Assembly: GCA_028874915.1 (NCBI GenBank)
Contig: JAPPHA010000068.1
Coordinates: forward strand, 1-41,886
Direction of reading: 5' to 3'
Source of the DNA: Paracoccaceae bacterium
GTDB taxonomy: Bacteria; Pseudomonadota; Alphaproteobacteria; Rhodobacterales; Rhodobacteraceae
DNA: 41,886 nt
Positions 1 to 8,716 of the stretch are shown here, one piece after another. The notes under the pieces were generated by a model that was not told the DNA's origin, ran no database searches, and saw nothing but the letters and a program-made list of their open reading frames with translations. Positions within the stretch are counted from its first letter, which is position 1. Each line of letters begins with the position of its first letter. The translations under genes and the position numbers were made by a program.

Positions 1-458
1 CCATGTCTGATTCTCCTGTCGCAGCAACGGGTCCTGACTCCGATCACGGTCGAGGCGCGGTCTTTACCGGGATCCCGGCACGTGCGCCATTGTCCTTTCC
101 GGCGCACCGGCCACGTCTGCACGGATACGGCACATGAAACACGTGCAAACGGACGTCACACGGGGACAAGCCAGAGGCTCTCGAATTGTCGAACGATTGG
201 AGCGATCGTTTCGTGACAAACCCTCAGGCCGCTTGCGTGCCCCCGTGGACAGGGCGTCGACATCACCGCAGGTGACGTCAAGCCCGCAAGGACCCGTGGA
301 CCGCCTTGGCCGATCCATTGCGGACCCGCAATCGACGGGGCATTGACAAAGGAAGTCGTGCGGCCACATGAATCCGCCCCCGGACCGTGCTGGATTCAGC
401 GTCGGGCCAATCCTCTCGATGGTTCGGACCGTCGAAACCCTGAACAGGAAACCTGCTC
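1..458. other. Leader region upstream of topA, no supported gene
   Basis: No convincing gene is seen. Short open frames on both strands have no recognisable motif, no good ribosome binding site and an arginine/proline-rich composition typical of shadow frames in GC-rich DNA. In many Alphaproteobacteria dprA lies upstream of topA, but no DprA-like C-terminus could be read in any frame here. The topA promoter presumably lies in this segment, though no clear -35/-10 pair stands out. Confidence 0.5.
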
Positions 459-3143
459 ATGCCGGTCGTCGTTGTCGAGTCTCCAGCCAAGGCGAAGACC
501 ATCGAGAAGTATCTTGGCAAAGGCTTCCGGGTCCTGGCGTCCTATGGGCATGTCCGTGACTTGAAGGAGAAATCCGGTTCGGTCGATCCCGAGCGGGGAT
601 TCGCCATGACCTGGGAAATCGACAAGGCGTCGGCGCCCCGCCTCCGGGCCATCGCCGAGGCCTTGAAGGGCGATCGAAACCTGATTCTCGCCACCGACCC
701 CGACCGGGAAGGTGAGGCGATAAGCTGGCATGTGCAGGAGGCGCTTCGTCAACGAAAAGCGATCGGGAGGGACGCGGTCATCCGGCGAGTCGCCTTCAAT
801 GCCGTCACGAAGGACGCGGTCAATGCGGCCTTCAACGAGCCGAGGGAAATCGATTCGCACCTGGTCGAAGCCTATCTGGCCCGCCGGGCTCTCGATTATC
901 TTGTCGGCTTCGAATTGTCGCCTGTCCTTTGGAAAAAGCTCCCCGGTGCCCGCTCCGCCGGCCGGGTGCAGTCGGTCGCCCTTCGCCTGGTCGTCGAACG
1001 CGAACTGGAAATTCTCACCTTTGATCCCCGCGAGCACTGGACGGTTGCAGCCACCCTCGCCACGCCCGGGGGCGAGTCCTTCGAGGCGCAGCTCACGCAT
1101 GTCGACGGACAGAAGCTCGGAAAGTTCGATCTCGCCAACCAGGAGGCCGCCGACACTGCGGCGCAGGCCGTTCGGGAGAGCGAACTGAGCGTCGGAACGG
1201 TCGAGTCGAAACCGGTCCTCCGCAATCCTCCGCCGCCGTTGATCACGTCGACCCTCCAGCAGGAGGCCAGCCGACGATTTCGATTCGCACCCCGGCGATC
1301 GATGTCCGCGGCGCAGAAACTCTATGAGGCCGGGCACATCACCTACATGCGAACCGACAGCGTTCACATGGAGGCCGACGCGGTCGCCGAGGCCCGACGG
1401 GTCGTCCTCGAGGATTTCGGAACCCGCTATCTCCCCAAGACGCCCCGCAAGTACCGGACCCGATCCGCCAACGCCCAGGAAGCCCATGAATGCATCCGGC
1501 CAACCAATCTTGCGGCTTCACCCAACCGGTTCCGGAGCCTGCCGCCGGATGAAGCCAGGATCTACCTGCTGGTCTGGCAACGGGCGCTGGCGAGCCAGAT
1601 GTCATCCGCCCGATTCGAGCGGACGACCATCGATGTGCGTTCGGCGGACGACCAGTTGGGTCTCCGCGCGACCGGTCAGGTCCTCATCTTTGACGGATTC
1701 CTTCGCCTCCACGAGGAGGGCAAGGACAACGGTGACGTTCAAACAAGCCAGGGAGCGCAGCCCGATTCGGCGGCGGAAGCCGGCGAAGCCGGCAGGGACA
1801 TGGGCCCGGTGGCCGACCAAGGCGACGGGGACCCCCCGGTCCGCAACCAGAGGTTGCCGAAGGTCAAGGCCGGCGACCGACTCGGAATCCGCGCGGTCGA
1901 ACCGAAACAGCACTGGACCCAGCCACCGCCGCGTTTCACCGAGGCGTCACTCATCAAACGCATGGTTGAACTGGGAGTGGGGCGCCCGTCGACCTATGCG
2001 ACGATCGTCTCGACCATTCAGGAACGGAACTATGTCCGCAACGAAAAGAACCGGCTGATTCCCGAAGATGTCGGGATCCTCGTCACCACCTTTCTCAAGG
2101 AGCACTTCAGGAAATATGTGAACTACGACTACACGGCCGGGCTGGAGCAGCAGCTCGACGCCATTTCTTCGGGCCGGCTTGCCTACCGCGACGTCCTTGG
2201 CGACTTCTGGACGGACTTCTCCGGATCCATCGTGTCCGCCGGGAATCTTGAATTCAATGACGTCTTCCGTGGAATCAGTGATGCGCTGGCGCCCATCCTG
2301 TTCCCACCATCAACAATCGGTGCCAGGCCGCGGCAGTGTCCCGAGTGCAACAAAGGCGAACTCTCCGTACGTACCGCGCGTCAGAACGGAACTCCCTTCA
2401 TCGGCTGCTCCAACTATCCGGAGTGCCGCTTTACCCGCCCGTTCGGGAAACCACCCGGTTCCCATGGCGAAGACGCCGCGCCCGGAACGAACGATCCCGC
2501 CGGGGCCCGGTTGCTGGGAACCGACAGCGAGGGCAACCCGATCACGGTGAGAACGGGCCCATACGGACACTATGTCCAGAAAGGCGAGGCCGTTCGCGGG
2601 AGCGCCAAACCGCCCCGGGCCTCAATTCCCAAGGGCATGGATGCGGCCGGTCTCGATCTTGAGACCGCCCTTGGTCTGCTGTCGCTGCCGCGTCATGTCG
2701 GCCAGCACCCGGACGGGGGCGAGATCAAGTCCGGCATTGGCCGTCATGGCCCCTATGTCGTTCTTGTCCGCGAACCCGGCGGCGGCGGAACCAAGCCAAC
2801 CCGGATCTACGCCAACCTGGATTCGCCCCATGAGGCGCTGATCGTTGGCGAGAACCGTGCGATCGCGCTGCTGGCCGAAAAGCAGAAGGCGACGTCCGAA
2901 CGCGGCGCCGGGCGCCGGGGACGGCCGGAACCCCTGCGGGTTCTCGGCGACCACCCGTCTGGTCACGGGGTCGTCGAGGTCATGCCCGGACGCTACGGCC
3001 CCTACGTGAAACACGGCAATGTCAACGCCACACTGCCTCGCGATGCAGATCCGGCAACGGTCACCCTGGACGAGGCGGTGGACTTGATCGCGGCCAAGGC
3101 AGCGGCCGGCGGTTCCCGGAAGCGGCGGCGGCGTCCTGGCTGA
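459..3143 (+). CDS. topA: DNA topoisomerase I (type IA)
   Basis: This is the type IA topoisomerase that relaxes negatively supercoiled DNA in the cytoplasm by nicking one strand through a 5'-phosphotyrosine. The 894-residue protein starts with a TOPRIM domain: Glu7 lies in VVVVESPAK and the metal-binding DPDREGEA lies at residues 80-87. The catalytic tyrosine is Tyr296 in ITYMRTDS. A four-cysteine zinc ribbon begins at Cys627 (CPEC, then CSNYPEC). It is followed by three short C-terminal repeats with the core GPYGHYV, GRHGPYVV or GRYGPYV, typical of alphaproteobacterial TopA, and a basic tail (RKRRRR). An acidic, low-complexity stretch at about residues 425-465 looks like a species-variable loop. 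The ATG is chosen because the conserved N-terminus begins there, with AGGA about 10 nt upstream. Length and motifs fit an intact gene. Confidence 0.97.
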   Translation: MPVVVVESPAKAKTIEKYLGKGFRVLASYGHVRDLKEKSGSVDPERGFAMTWEIDKASAPRLRAIAEALKGDRNLILATDPDREGEAISWHVQEALRQRKAIGRDAVIRRVAFNAVTKDAVNAAFNEPREIDSHLVEAYLARRALDYLVGFELSPVLWKKLPGARSAGRVQSVALRLVVERELEILTFDPREHWTVAATLATPGGESFEAQLTHVDGQKLGKFDLANQEAADTAAQAVRESELSVGTVESKPVLRNPPPPLITSTLQQEASRRFRFAPRRSMSAAQKLYEAGHITYMRTDSVHMEADAVAEARRVVLEDFGTRYLPKTPRKYRTRSANAQEAHECIRPTNLAASPNRFRSLPPDEARIYLLVWQRALASQMSSARFERTTIDVRSADDQLGLRATGQVLIFDGFLRLHEEGKDNGDVQTSQGAQPDSAAEAGEAGRDMGPVADQGDGDPPVRNQRLPKVKAGDRLGIRAVEPKQHWTQPPPRFTEASLIKRMVELGVGRPSTYATIVSTIQERNYVRNEKNRLIPEDVGILVTTFLKEHFRKYVNYDYTAGLEQQLDAISSGRLAYRDVLGDFWTDFSGSIVSAGNLEFNDVFRGISDALAPILFPPSTIGARPRQCPECNKGELSVRTARQNGTPFIGCSNYPECRFTRPFGKPPGSHGEDAAPGTNDPAGARLLGTDSEGNPITVRTGPYGHYVQKGEAVRGSAKPPRASIPKGMDAAGLDLETALGLLSLPRHVGQHPDGGEIKSGIGRHGPYVVLVREPGGGGTKPTRIYANLDSPHEALIVGENRAIALLAEKQKATSERGAGRRGRPEPLRVLGDHPSGHGVVEVMPGRYGPYVKHGNVNATLPRDADPATVTLDEAVDLIAAKAAAGGSRKRRRRPG

Positions 3144-3183
3144 CGATCGAAACGACGGGGTGACGACGGATTGCGAGGAAACC

Positions 3184-3500
3184 GGCGTCGAAGTCACCTC
3201 GTCCAGCGGCTTCATCCTGAAGAGAGTGTTCGAAACAGTGCCCTCGCGGCTGATCGGCCGCCCGCTCGGGGTCCGTCTCTACGATGACAGCCTGGGAACC
3301 CTGTATCGGCGCCGTCCGTTACCTGGGCTTGCCACGCAGGCACAGGGGTGCATCAACGAAGCCCGTGCACGTGGTCAAGTTCCGCCACGTCATCCACTCC
3401 TGAAGGCAAAGCCGATAGCGCTCCAGAATCTGGTCTATCGCGATGAATTGTGCCCGCGCGAAACCTGCTGCCGCTGCTTCGAAGTGGCGGTGTCGCAGGC
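3184..3500 (+). pseudogene. IS21-family IstA transposase, 3' fragment with frameshifts
   Basis: Translation of this stretch gives pieces matching the C-terminal part of IS21-family IstA transposases as I remember that family. They lie in two alternating frames. Frame A reads VTSSSGFILKRVF and PSRLIGRPLGVRLYDDSL to about position 3300. Frame B then reads AVRYLGLPRR and VHVVKFRHVIHS up to a TGA near 3413. Frame A resumes as LKAKPIALQNLVYRDEL to about 3480. The expected family order is preserved (RLIG..LRVRLYDD, RGHVV.YRHVIHSL, KPMAL..LVYRD), so at least two frameshifts separate the blocks. No start, catalytic DDE region, IstB partner or terminal inverted repeats are seen nearby. It is a dead remnant lodged between topA and the cox-type operon. 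Exact edges are uncertain. Confidence 0.72.
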
Positions 3501-3669
3501 TGTCGGCGGGCGAATTCAGCGCACGGGGTCAGAGTCGTCCCGAGCCGGACGGATTCGGAGCCCCGACCACAGGTAACACCTCCGGACCCGCTTCCGGACC
3601 ACCGGATCGCAGATGCCCCCGGGATCCGGAGGCATCCATCTTCACCTGCCGATGCGGGTCACGTTCCGC

Positions 3670-4452
3670 TCAGCAAGCGGCAACCGCGCGGCTGGTCATG
3701 ACGCGAACAAGCTGAGCCCTGTATTCCGGAGACCCGTGCAAGTCGTCGATCATTCCGCCCGGGGCAACCGAAAGGGAGTCGACGGCTGACGGCGAGAATT
3801 CCGCCGAGAGCGCCGTTTCCGCCTCGGACCAGCGATAGACGCCGGATTCCGAGGCCCCTGTCACCGCGACGCGGACGCCCGAGGCAAACCGGGCCACGAA
3901 CACGCCGACAAGAGCAAAACGCGATGCCCGCTGCAGGAACTTGGCATAAGCCGCCGACGCCGGAACCGGAAACTTGACCTCGGTGATGATCTCGCCGTCA
4001 TCGAGAGCGGTTTCGAAGAGTCCCGTGAAGAAATCGTCGGCCGCTATGTCTCGGGCGTTGGTCGCAACCACCGCATCCGAGGCCAGTACGGCTGCCGGAT
4101 AACAGGCCGCCGGATCATTGTTCGCAAGCGACCCCCCGATCGTCCCCCGATTGCGGACGGCCGGGTCACCGATGCGTCCGGCAAGCCGGGCCAGCGCCGG
4201 GTAGGCCCCGCCCCCTTCGGCGACGGCAGCATGGGTTGTCGCACCACCAATACAGAGCCGGCCCGAATCATCGGTACAGATTCCCAGGAGCGAATCCACG
4301 CGACCGAGGCTGACCAGGACGCCGGGATCGGCGAGCCGCATCTTCAGTGTTGGGATTAGAGTCTGGCCACCGCCCAGGATCTGCCCGCCGTCGGCCAGCG
4401 CCCTGACGGCACCGCCGATGCTGGTCGGTTGCCTGAGTTCAAAACTGTACAT
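3670..4452 (-). CDS. coxM: CoxM-like FAD-binding medium subunit of a molybdenum hydroxylase
   Basis: This 260-residue protein is the FAD subunit of a three-component xanthine dehydrogenase/CO dehydrogenase-type enzyme. It takes electrons from the iron-sulfur subunit. Family motifs are visible: the N-terminus MYSFELRQPTS, the first FAD-contacting stretch GGGQTLIPTLKMRLADP (about residues 26-43) and the second, RNRGTIGGSLANNDPAAC (about residues 99-116). The start at 4452 is preferred over an upstream in-frame ATG at 4497 because it sits about 8 nt after AGGAGA and begins the conserved sequence. The upstream start would also overlap the coxL end. It is the last gene of the S-L-M transcription order, 11 bp after coxL. 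An IS21 remnant lies just beyond its 3' end on the opposite strand. Confidence 0.93.
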   Translation of the reverse strand: MYSFELRQPTSIGGAVRALADGGQILGGGQTLIPTLKMRLADPGVLVSLGRVDSLLGICTDDSGRLCIGGATTHAAVAEGGGAYPALARLAGRIGDPAVRNRGTIGGSLANNDPAACYPAAVLASDAVVATNARDIAADDFFTGLFETALDDGEIITEVKFPVPASAAYAKFLQRASRFALVGVFVARFASGVRVAVTGASESGVYRWSEAETALSAEFSPSAVDSLSVAPGGMIDDLHGSPEYRAQLVRVMTSRAVAAC

Positions 4453-4463
4453 CTCCGGTCTCC

Positions 4464-6845
4464 TCAGCTGCCCGTATCGGCATTGATCGCGGTCCACACC
4501 CGGCAGGATGTCAACGGCATGTCGATGTGGTCCACGTCATGGCCGCCGGATTGCAAGGCGTCGATCACCGCGTTGACCACGGCTGGCGGCGAACCGATGG
4601 CGCCGGCCTCGCCGCAGCCCTTCACCCCGAGGGGATTGTGGGTGCAGGGGGTCTGGCAGGAATGATCGATAACGAAGGACGGCAGGTCGTCGGCCCGGGG
4701 CATGGTGTAGTCCATGAAATTCCCGGACAGGAGCTGGCCGTGTTCGTCGTAGACGGCATGTTCCATAAGCGCCTGACCGATACCCTGCGCCAATCCCCCG
4801 TGAACCTGGCCATCGACGATCATCGGGTTGATGATGTTTCCGAAATCGTCGGCAGCGGCAAAGGCGCAGATCTCGACCTCGCCGGTCGCCGGGTCGACTT
4901 CCACCTCACAGGCATAGGCCCCGGCCGGAAACGTGAAGTTCGCCGGATCATAGAACGCCGTTTCTTCAAGGCCGGGTTCAAGCTCCTCGATCGGATAGTT
5001 GTGGGGGACGTAGGCGGCAAGGCAGACATCGCCCCACGCCACCGACCTGTCGGTTCCGGCAATGGTGAAGGCTCCGTCAGCGAAGGTCACGTCCGCCTCG
5101 GAGGCTTCCATGAGATGGGCGGCGATCTTCTTCGCCTTGGCAATCACTTTTTCCAAGGCCTTGACGATGGCGGTGCCGCCGACGGCGATCGACCGTGAAC
5201 CATAGGTACCCATCCCCATCGGCGTGGTCGCCGTATCGCCGTGAACGATGGCCACCTGTTCGGCGTCAATGCCGAGCAGATCTGCAACCACCTGCGGGAA
5301 GGTGGTTTCATGCCCCTGCCCATGACTGTGACTTCCGGTCAGCACACTCACCGAACCGGTGGCGTTGACCCGGACCGTCGCGCTCTCGTAGAGCCCCGCC
5401 CGCGCACCCAGCGCACCGACAAGTGCCGACGGCGCGATACCGCAGGCTTCGATGTAGTGAGAAATTCCGAGCCCTCGGAGCTTTCCGTTCGCGGCGCTCT
5501 CGGCCCTGCGGCCCGAGAACCCGGCGATGTCGGCAATCTCCTCGAGTTTGTCCATCGTCGCATGGTAGTCGCCAGTGTCGTATTCGACAGCGACCGGTGT
5601 CGCGTAAGGAAACTGGTCCTTGCCGATGAAGTTTCGCCGTCGGAGTTCGATCGGCGAGATGCTGAGTTCGCGCGCGGCCTTGTCGATCACCCGCTCAAGC
5701 TGGAAGGTCGCTTCGGGGCGTCCGGCACCGCGGTAGGCGTCCACGGGTACGGTGTTGGTGAACACCGCCTTCACATTCACATAGATGAGCGGCGTGGCAT
5801 AGTTTCCGGCCATCAGCGTCCCATGAAGATAGGTCGGAATCGATGGCGCGAAGGTGCTGAGATAGGCACCCATGTTGGCCAGCGTATCGGTGCGGATCGC
5901 CAGGAACTTCCCGTTCTCGTCCAGGGCGAGGTCGATCCGGGTCACATGATCGCGACCATGGGCATCGGTGATGAAGGCCTCGGACCTGTCTGCCGTCCAC
6001 TTGACGGCCCGGTTGATCGCCTTGGCCGCGAAGGTGCAGAAGGCCTCCTCGGCATAGTGATAGATCTTCGAGCCAAATCCACCGCCGACATCCGGCGCCA
6101 CGACACGCAGCTTGTGCTCGGGAATCCCGAGAACGAACGCACCCATCAGGAGACGGATGACATGCGGGTTCTGTGAAGTCGTGTAGAGAGTGTGTTCGTC
6201 GGTAGCCACATTGTAGTCGCCGATCGCGGCTCTCGGTTCCATGGCGTTGGGAACCAGCCGGTTGTTGACCAGTTCGAGTGTCGTGACGTGGTGAGCACCG
6301 GCGATGGCGGCGTTCACGGCCTCGCGATTGTCCTCGATGAAGCCCCAGTCGTAGCAAAGGTTGGATTCGAGATCGTCATGAACCCGGACGGCCCCGTCCT
6401 CCAATGCCGACTGCATGTTCGTGACCGTCGGCAATTCCTCGATATCGACATCGATCCGTTCGGCAGCATCGCGAGCCTGGTCCAAGGTCTCGGCCACCAC
6501 GGCGGCAATGGGATCGCCGACGTGCCGGACCTTGCCCTGGGCGAGTACTGGATGCGGCGGTTCCTGCATCGGCTGGCCATGCCGGTCGGTAACCTGCCAG
6601 CCGCAGGGCAACCCGCCAACGCCTGCAAAATCGTCGCCGGTAAAGATCCGGATGACGCCGTCCGATGCCGCGGCGGCGGTCGTGTCGAGACTGGCAATCC
6701 GGCCGTGGGCGACCTGCGAGCGCAGGAAAAAGGCGTGGGCCTGCCCCGGAACATTGATGTCGTCGGTATAGCGCCCTTTTCCGGTCAGGAACCGCGGGTC
6801 CTCCCGGCGTGTGGTGGCGGCGCCAATTCCATCGTCTTTAGGCAT
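4464..6845 (-). CDS. coxL: CoxL-like molybdopterin-binding large subunit, form II
   Basis: This 793-residue subunit is the catalytic Mo-pterin cytosine dinucleotide protein of the xanthine oxidase family. The N-terminal a/b hammerhead domain (about residues 10-125) begins [16 protein letters not shown]. The Mo-binding parts include [10 protein letters not shown] and, near the C-terminus, [15 protein letters not shown] with the expected catalytic Glu. The active-site loop reads AYRGAGR at residues 370-376. Established CO dehydrogenases (form I) have AYxCSFR, with the Cys that carries copper. That Cys is absent, so this is a 'form II' enzyme whose physiological substrate is not established. It lies 42 bp downstream of coxS and 11 bp before coxM. 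No Mo-cofactor insertion or maturation genes (XdhC, CoxDEF) occur in the window. Confidence 0.95.
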   Translation of the reverse strand: MPKDDGIGAATTRREDPRFLTGKGRYTDDINVPGQAHAFFLRSQVAHGRIASLDTTAAAASDGVIRIFTGDDFAGVGGLPCGWQVTDRHGQPMQEPPHPVLAQGKVRHVGDPIAAVVAETLDQARDAAERIDVDIEELPTVTNMQSALEDGAVRVHDDLESNLCYDWGFIEDNREAVNAAIAGAHHVTTLELVNNRLVPNAMEPRAAIGDYNVATDEHTLYTTSQNPHVIRLLMGAFVLGIPEHKLRVVAPDVGGGFGSKIYHYAEEAFCTFAAKAINRAVKWTADRSEAFITDAHGRDHVTRIDLALDENGKFLAIRTDTLANMGAYLSTFAPSIPTYLHGTLMAGNYATPLIYVNVKAVFTNTVPVDAYRGAGRPEATFQLERVIDKAARELSISPIELRRRNFIGKDQFPYATPVAVEYDTGDYHATMDKLEEIADIAGFSGRRAESAANGKLRGLGISHYIEACGIAPSALVGALGARAGLYESATVRVNATGSVSVLTGSHSHGQGHETTFPQVVADLLGIDAEQVAIVHGDTATTPMGMGTYGSRSIAVGGTAIVKALEKVIAKAKKIAAHLMEASEADVTFADGAFTIAGTDRSVAWGDVCLAAYVPHNYPIEELEPGLEETAFYDPANFTFPAGAYACEVEVDPATGEVEICAFAAADDFGNIINPMIVDGQVHGGLAQGIGQALMEHAVYDEHGQLLSGNFMDYTMPRADDLPSFVIDHSCQTPCTHNPLGVKGCGEAGAIGSPPAVVNAVIDALQSGGHDVDHIDMPLTSCRVWTAINADTGS

Positions 6846-6887
6846 ATTCTGTCCTCCTGCCGTCCGTCGAGGTGAAGCCTTTCGGCC

Positions 6888-7355
6888 TCAACCCATTGCC
6901 GCTGCTGCAGCCCGGATGGACTTCACGATGTTGTGGTACCCGGTGCAGCGGCAAAGATTGCCCTCGAGGTACTCGCGGATTTCATCTTCATCGGGATTGC
7001 TGTTTTGCCTGAGCAGGTCAGCAGCCGACATGACCATGCCCGGCGTGCAGAAACCGCATTGCAGGCCATGATGGTCCTGGAACGCCTGCTGGATGACACC
7101 GAGCGAGCCATCATCTCCGGCCATCCCTTCGATGGTCGTCACCTGGCGGCCGTCGGCCTCGGCGGCAAAGACGGCGCAGGCCTTGACCGCCCGGCCGTCG
7201 ACATGCACCACGCAGGCACCGCACTGTGAAGTGTCGCAGCCGACATGGGTCCCGGTAAGGCCGAGCTGGTCCCGCAGAAAGTGGACGAGCAGTGTCCGCC
7301 CTTCGACCTGATCGGTGACTTCGCGGCCGTTCACTTCCATGGAAATTTCGATCAT
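6888..7355 (-). CDS. coxS: CoxS-like [2Fe-2S] small subunit of a molybdenum hydroxylase
   Basis: This 155-residue iron-sulfur subunit passes electrons from the Mo site to the FAD subunit. Both cluster motifs are complete. The plant-ferredoxin-type set is Cys40, Cys45, Cys48 and Cys60 ([10 protein letters not shown]). The helical-domain set is Cys100, Cys103, Cys135 and Cys137 (CGFCTPGM and NLCRCTGY). Length is normal for the family. It is first in the S-L-M operon, the order typical of form II clusters; form I clusters are usually M-S-L. The Shine-Dalgarno GGGAGG sits 6 nt before the ATG and can pair with a CCTCCC just upstream (see the separate site). The 276 bp to the next gene, itself on the minus strand, must hold the promoter, but I could not identify it. 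Confidence 0.96.
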   Translation of the reverse strand: MIEISMEVNGREVTDQVEGRTLLVHFLRDQLGLTGTHVGCDTSQCGACVVHVDGRAVKACAVFAAEADGRQVTTIEGMAGDDGSLGVIQQAFQDHHGLQCGFCTPGMVMSAADLLRQNSNPDEDEIREYLEGNLCRCTGYHNIVKSIRAAAAAMG

Positions 7356-7361
7356 GATTGT

Positions 7362-7381
7362 CCTCCCATCGGCGGGGGAGG
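7362..7381 (-). promoter_or_regulatory. Hairpin that could mask the coxS ribosome binding site
   Basis: Read on the minus strand, CCTCCC (7381-7376), an 8-nt loop and GGGAGG (7367-7362) form a perfect 6-bp, mostly G-C stem. The right arm is the Shine-Dalgarno sequence of coxS, 6 nt before its ATG. Folding would block ribosome entry, so translational control or simple chance are both possible. No ligand-binding aptamer is recognisable upstream. Confidence 0.35.
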
Positions 7382-7631
7382 CCCGTCAGCGCAACGACGG
7401 GCGTACCCGCCCGCGAATCCATCGTCGCCGGATGGCGCCTTCCGCAATTGTCGCCCCGAGTCTCGGCCAATGTCAACCGGCCGAGGGGTCCTGTTGTCCG
7501 GGCCGCCTGGGTCCCCGATTCCCCGCCACGGGAACGCATTGCGGGAAATGCCGGCAGGACCGAGTCCGGGCCGAAAACCGGACGTGTCGAAACCCGATGC
7601 GCGGCACCGTCTGCGCGGCCACGGGGCCCGA

Positions 7632-8531
7632 TCAATCCCCGAGTGGTTCCGAGTCGTCCTTGTCGCGCGTGTGAACGAGCTGGTACTTGATGCGTCGCAT
7701 CGCCTCGATGGCTGTTTTTCCGCGCAACTTCGCAACTTCATAGGCCAGGATGTCGATTAGGGCGATCAGGACGTAGCGTGCCGGCGTCGGAGCGAAAATG
7801 CTCTCGGGCTCCTCGACATGAAATTTCACGGCATCATCGGTTGCCCGGGACAGTGGCGAATCGGGCGCCGTGATCGAAATCGTGTGGGCACCGTACTGCC
7901 CACCCACTTCGGCGGCTTGAATGATCGGGCCGTACCGCCCCGTGATCGATAGCACCAGGAGGACCTCGCCGGACGTCAGGGTCGCCGCCATCATGAGTTG
8001 CAGTTGGGCGTCGTTGCAGGCGGTTGCGTGCAGGCCAAGCCTGAAGAAACGGTTCTCCGCTTCCAGCGCGGCCATGGAGGATCCGCCACCGCCGCCGAAT
8101 ATCACGATGCGCTTCGCCTTCGCGATAACGGCTGCAAGACGCTTCAAGTCCTTGTCGGACACCTGGTCCACCAGGGATTCCAGCGACCGGTGGACCTGCG
8201 AAATGATCTCCACCATCGCTTCGCTGTTGCTCAGCCGCACGGGCCTGGGATGGAGATAGCGGTCTCCGACCGCCAGGAGCCTGGCCAGGTCCAGTTTCAG
8301 TTCGCGCAGCCCGTCACAGCCAACCGTCCGGCAGAATCGTGTGACGGTCGCCGCGCTGACCTGCGCCCGGGCCGCGATTTCGGTCGTGCGGGCATGGACG
8401 GCAAATTCCATGTCCTCGAGAACCAGATCCGCCACACGGCGTTCGGCAGGATGCAATGTCGGGCCCAGCCGCGCAATGCGGGAGAGCAGATCTTCCGGTG
8501 CCGCCTTGGTTTCGCCAGGCACGTTCTTCAC
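7632..8531 (-). CDS. RpiR-family transcriptional regulator (HTH plus SIS)
   Basis: This 299-residue regulator has the RpiR layout. An N-terminal HTH_6 domain contains TTEIAARAQVSAATVTRFCR (about residues 49-68), followed by a SIS sugar-phosphate-type binding domain (about residues 125-260) with the glycine-rich loop IVIFGGGGGSS. SIS domains usually bind phosphosugars or amino sugars, though RpiR proteins next to peptide transporters are also known. It is divergent from the peptide transporter operon, 185 bp from that operon's first ATG, and is its likely regulator. The frame opens with GTG at 8531. A second GTG at 8522 has GAGG at better spacing and would give 296 residues, so the exact start is uncertain. 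The C-terminal tail is rich in charged residues. Confidence 0.93.
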   Translation of the reverse strand: MKNVPGETKAAPEDLLSRIARLGPTLHPAERRVADLVLEDMEFAVHARTTEIAARAQVSAATVTRFCRTVGCDGLRELKLDLARLLAVGDRYLHPRPVRLSNSEAMVEIISQVHRSLESLVDQVSDKDLKRLAAVIAKAKRIVIFGGGGGSSMAALEAENRFFRLGLHATACNDAQLQLMMAATLTSGEVLLVLSITGRYGPIIQAAEVGGQYGAHTISITAPDSPLSRATDDAVKFHVEEPESIFAPTPARYVLIALIDILAYEVAKLRGKTAIEAMRRIKYQLVHTRDKDDSEPLGD

Positions 8532-8593
8532 CTCTTCTGCGTTCAGCTTCGGCTCGGCACTATCATTCGGTTCCGTCCGAATGTCGATGATAT

Positions 8594-8660
8594 GAAAATA
8601 ATTACCGTATTTTTGCTATAGGCGTTTTTTGTTTGCATTTCATGAAAATTATTTTATTCT
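8594..8660 (+). promoter_or_regulatory. Divergent promoter/operator region of the peptide operon
   Basis: This is the only strongly AT-rich patch in its GC-rich surroundings. On the plus strand TTGCAT (8633-8638) and TATTCT (8655-8660) with a 16-bp spacer form a plausible sigma-70 promoter for the binding-protein gene. A perfect 10-bp palindrome TTTCATGAAA (8638-8647) lies between them, well placed for a repressor. A second imperfect inverted repeat, GAAAATA (8594-8600) and TATTTTT (8608-8614), lies nearer the regulator gene. Both are candidate RpiR operators; binding is inferred, not shown. Confidence 0.5.
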
Positions 8661-8716
8661 GTGTTTGGGCCCAGAGCCCGGGATTCTTCCCGTTTCGAGC
8701 CAACAAGGAGATTACC

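Noticed and set aside
1-137. C-terminal part of dprA expected upstream of topA
   Set aside because: Frames 1 and 3 were read through; neither shows the DprA winged-helix end.
396-1487. Long minus-strand open frame (363 codons) inside topA
   Set aside because: It overlaps the well-supported TopA catalytic core in antisense, has no recognisable motif and reflects the codon bias of the real gene.
5241-6176. 311-codon plus-strand frame inside coxL
   Set aside because: Antisense to the conserved Mo-binding subunit; His/Arg/Gly-rich shadow translation.
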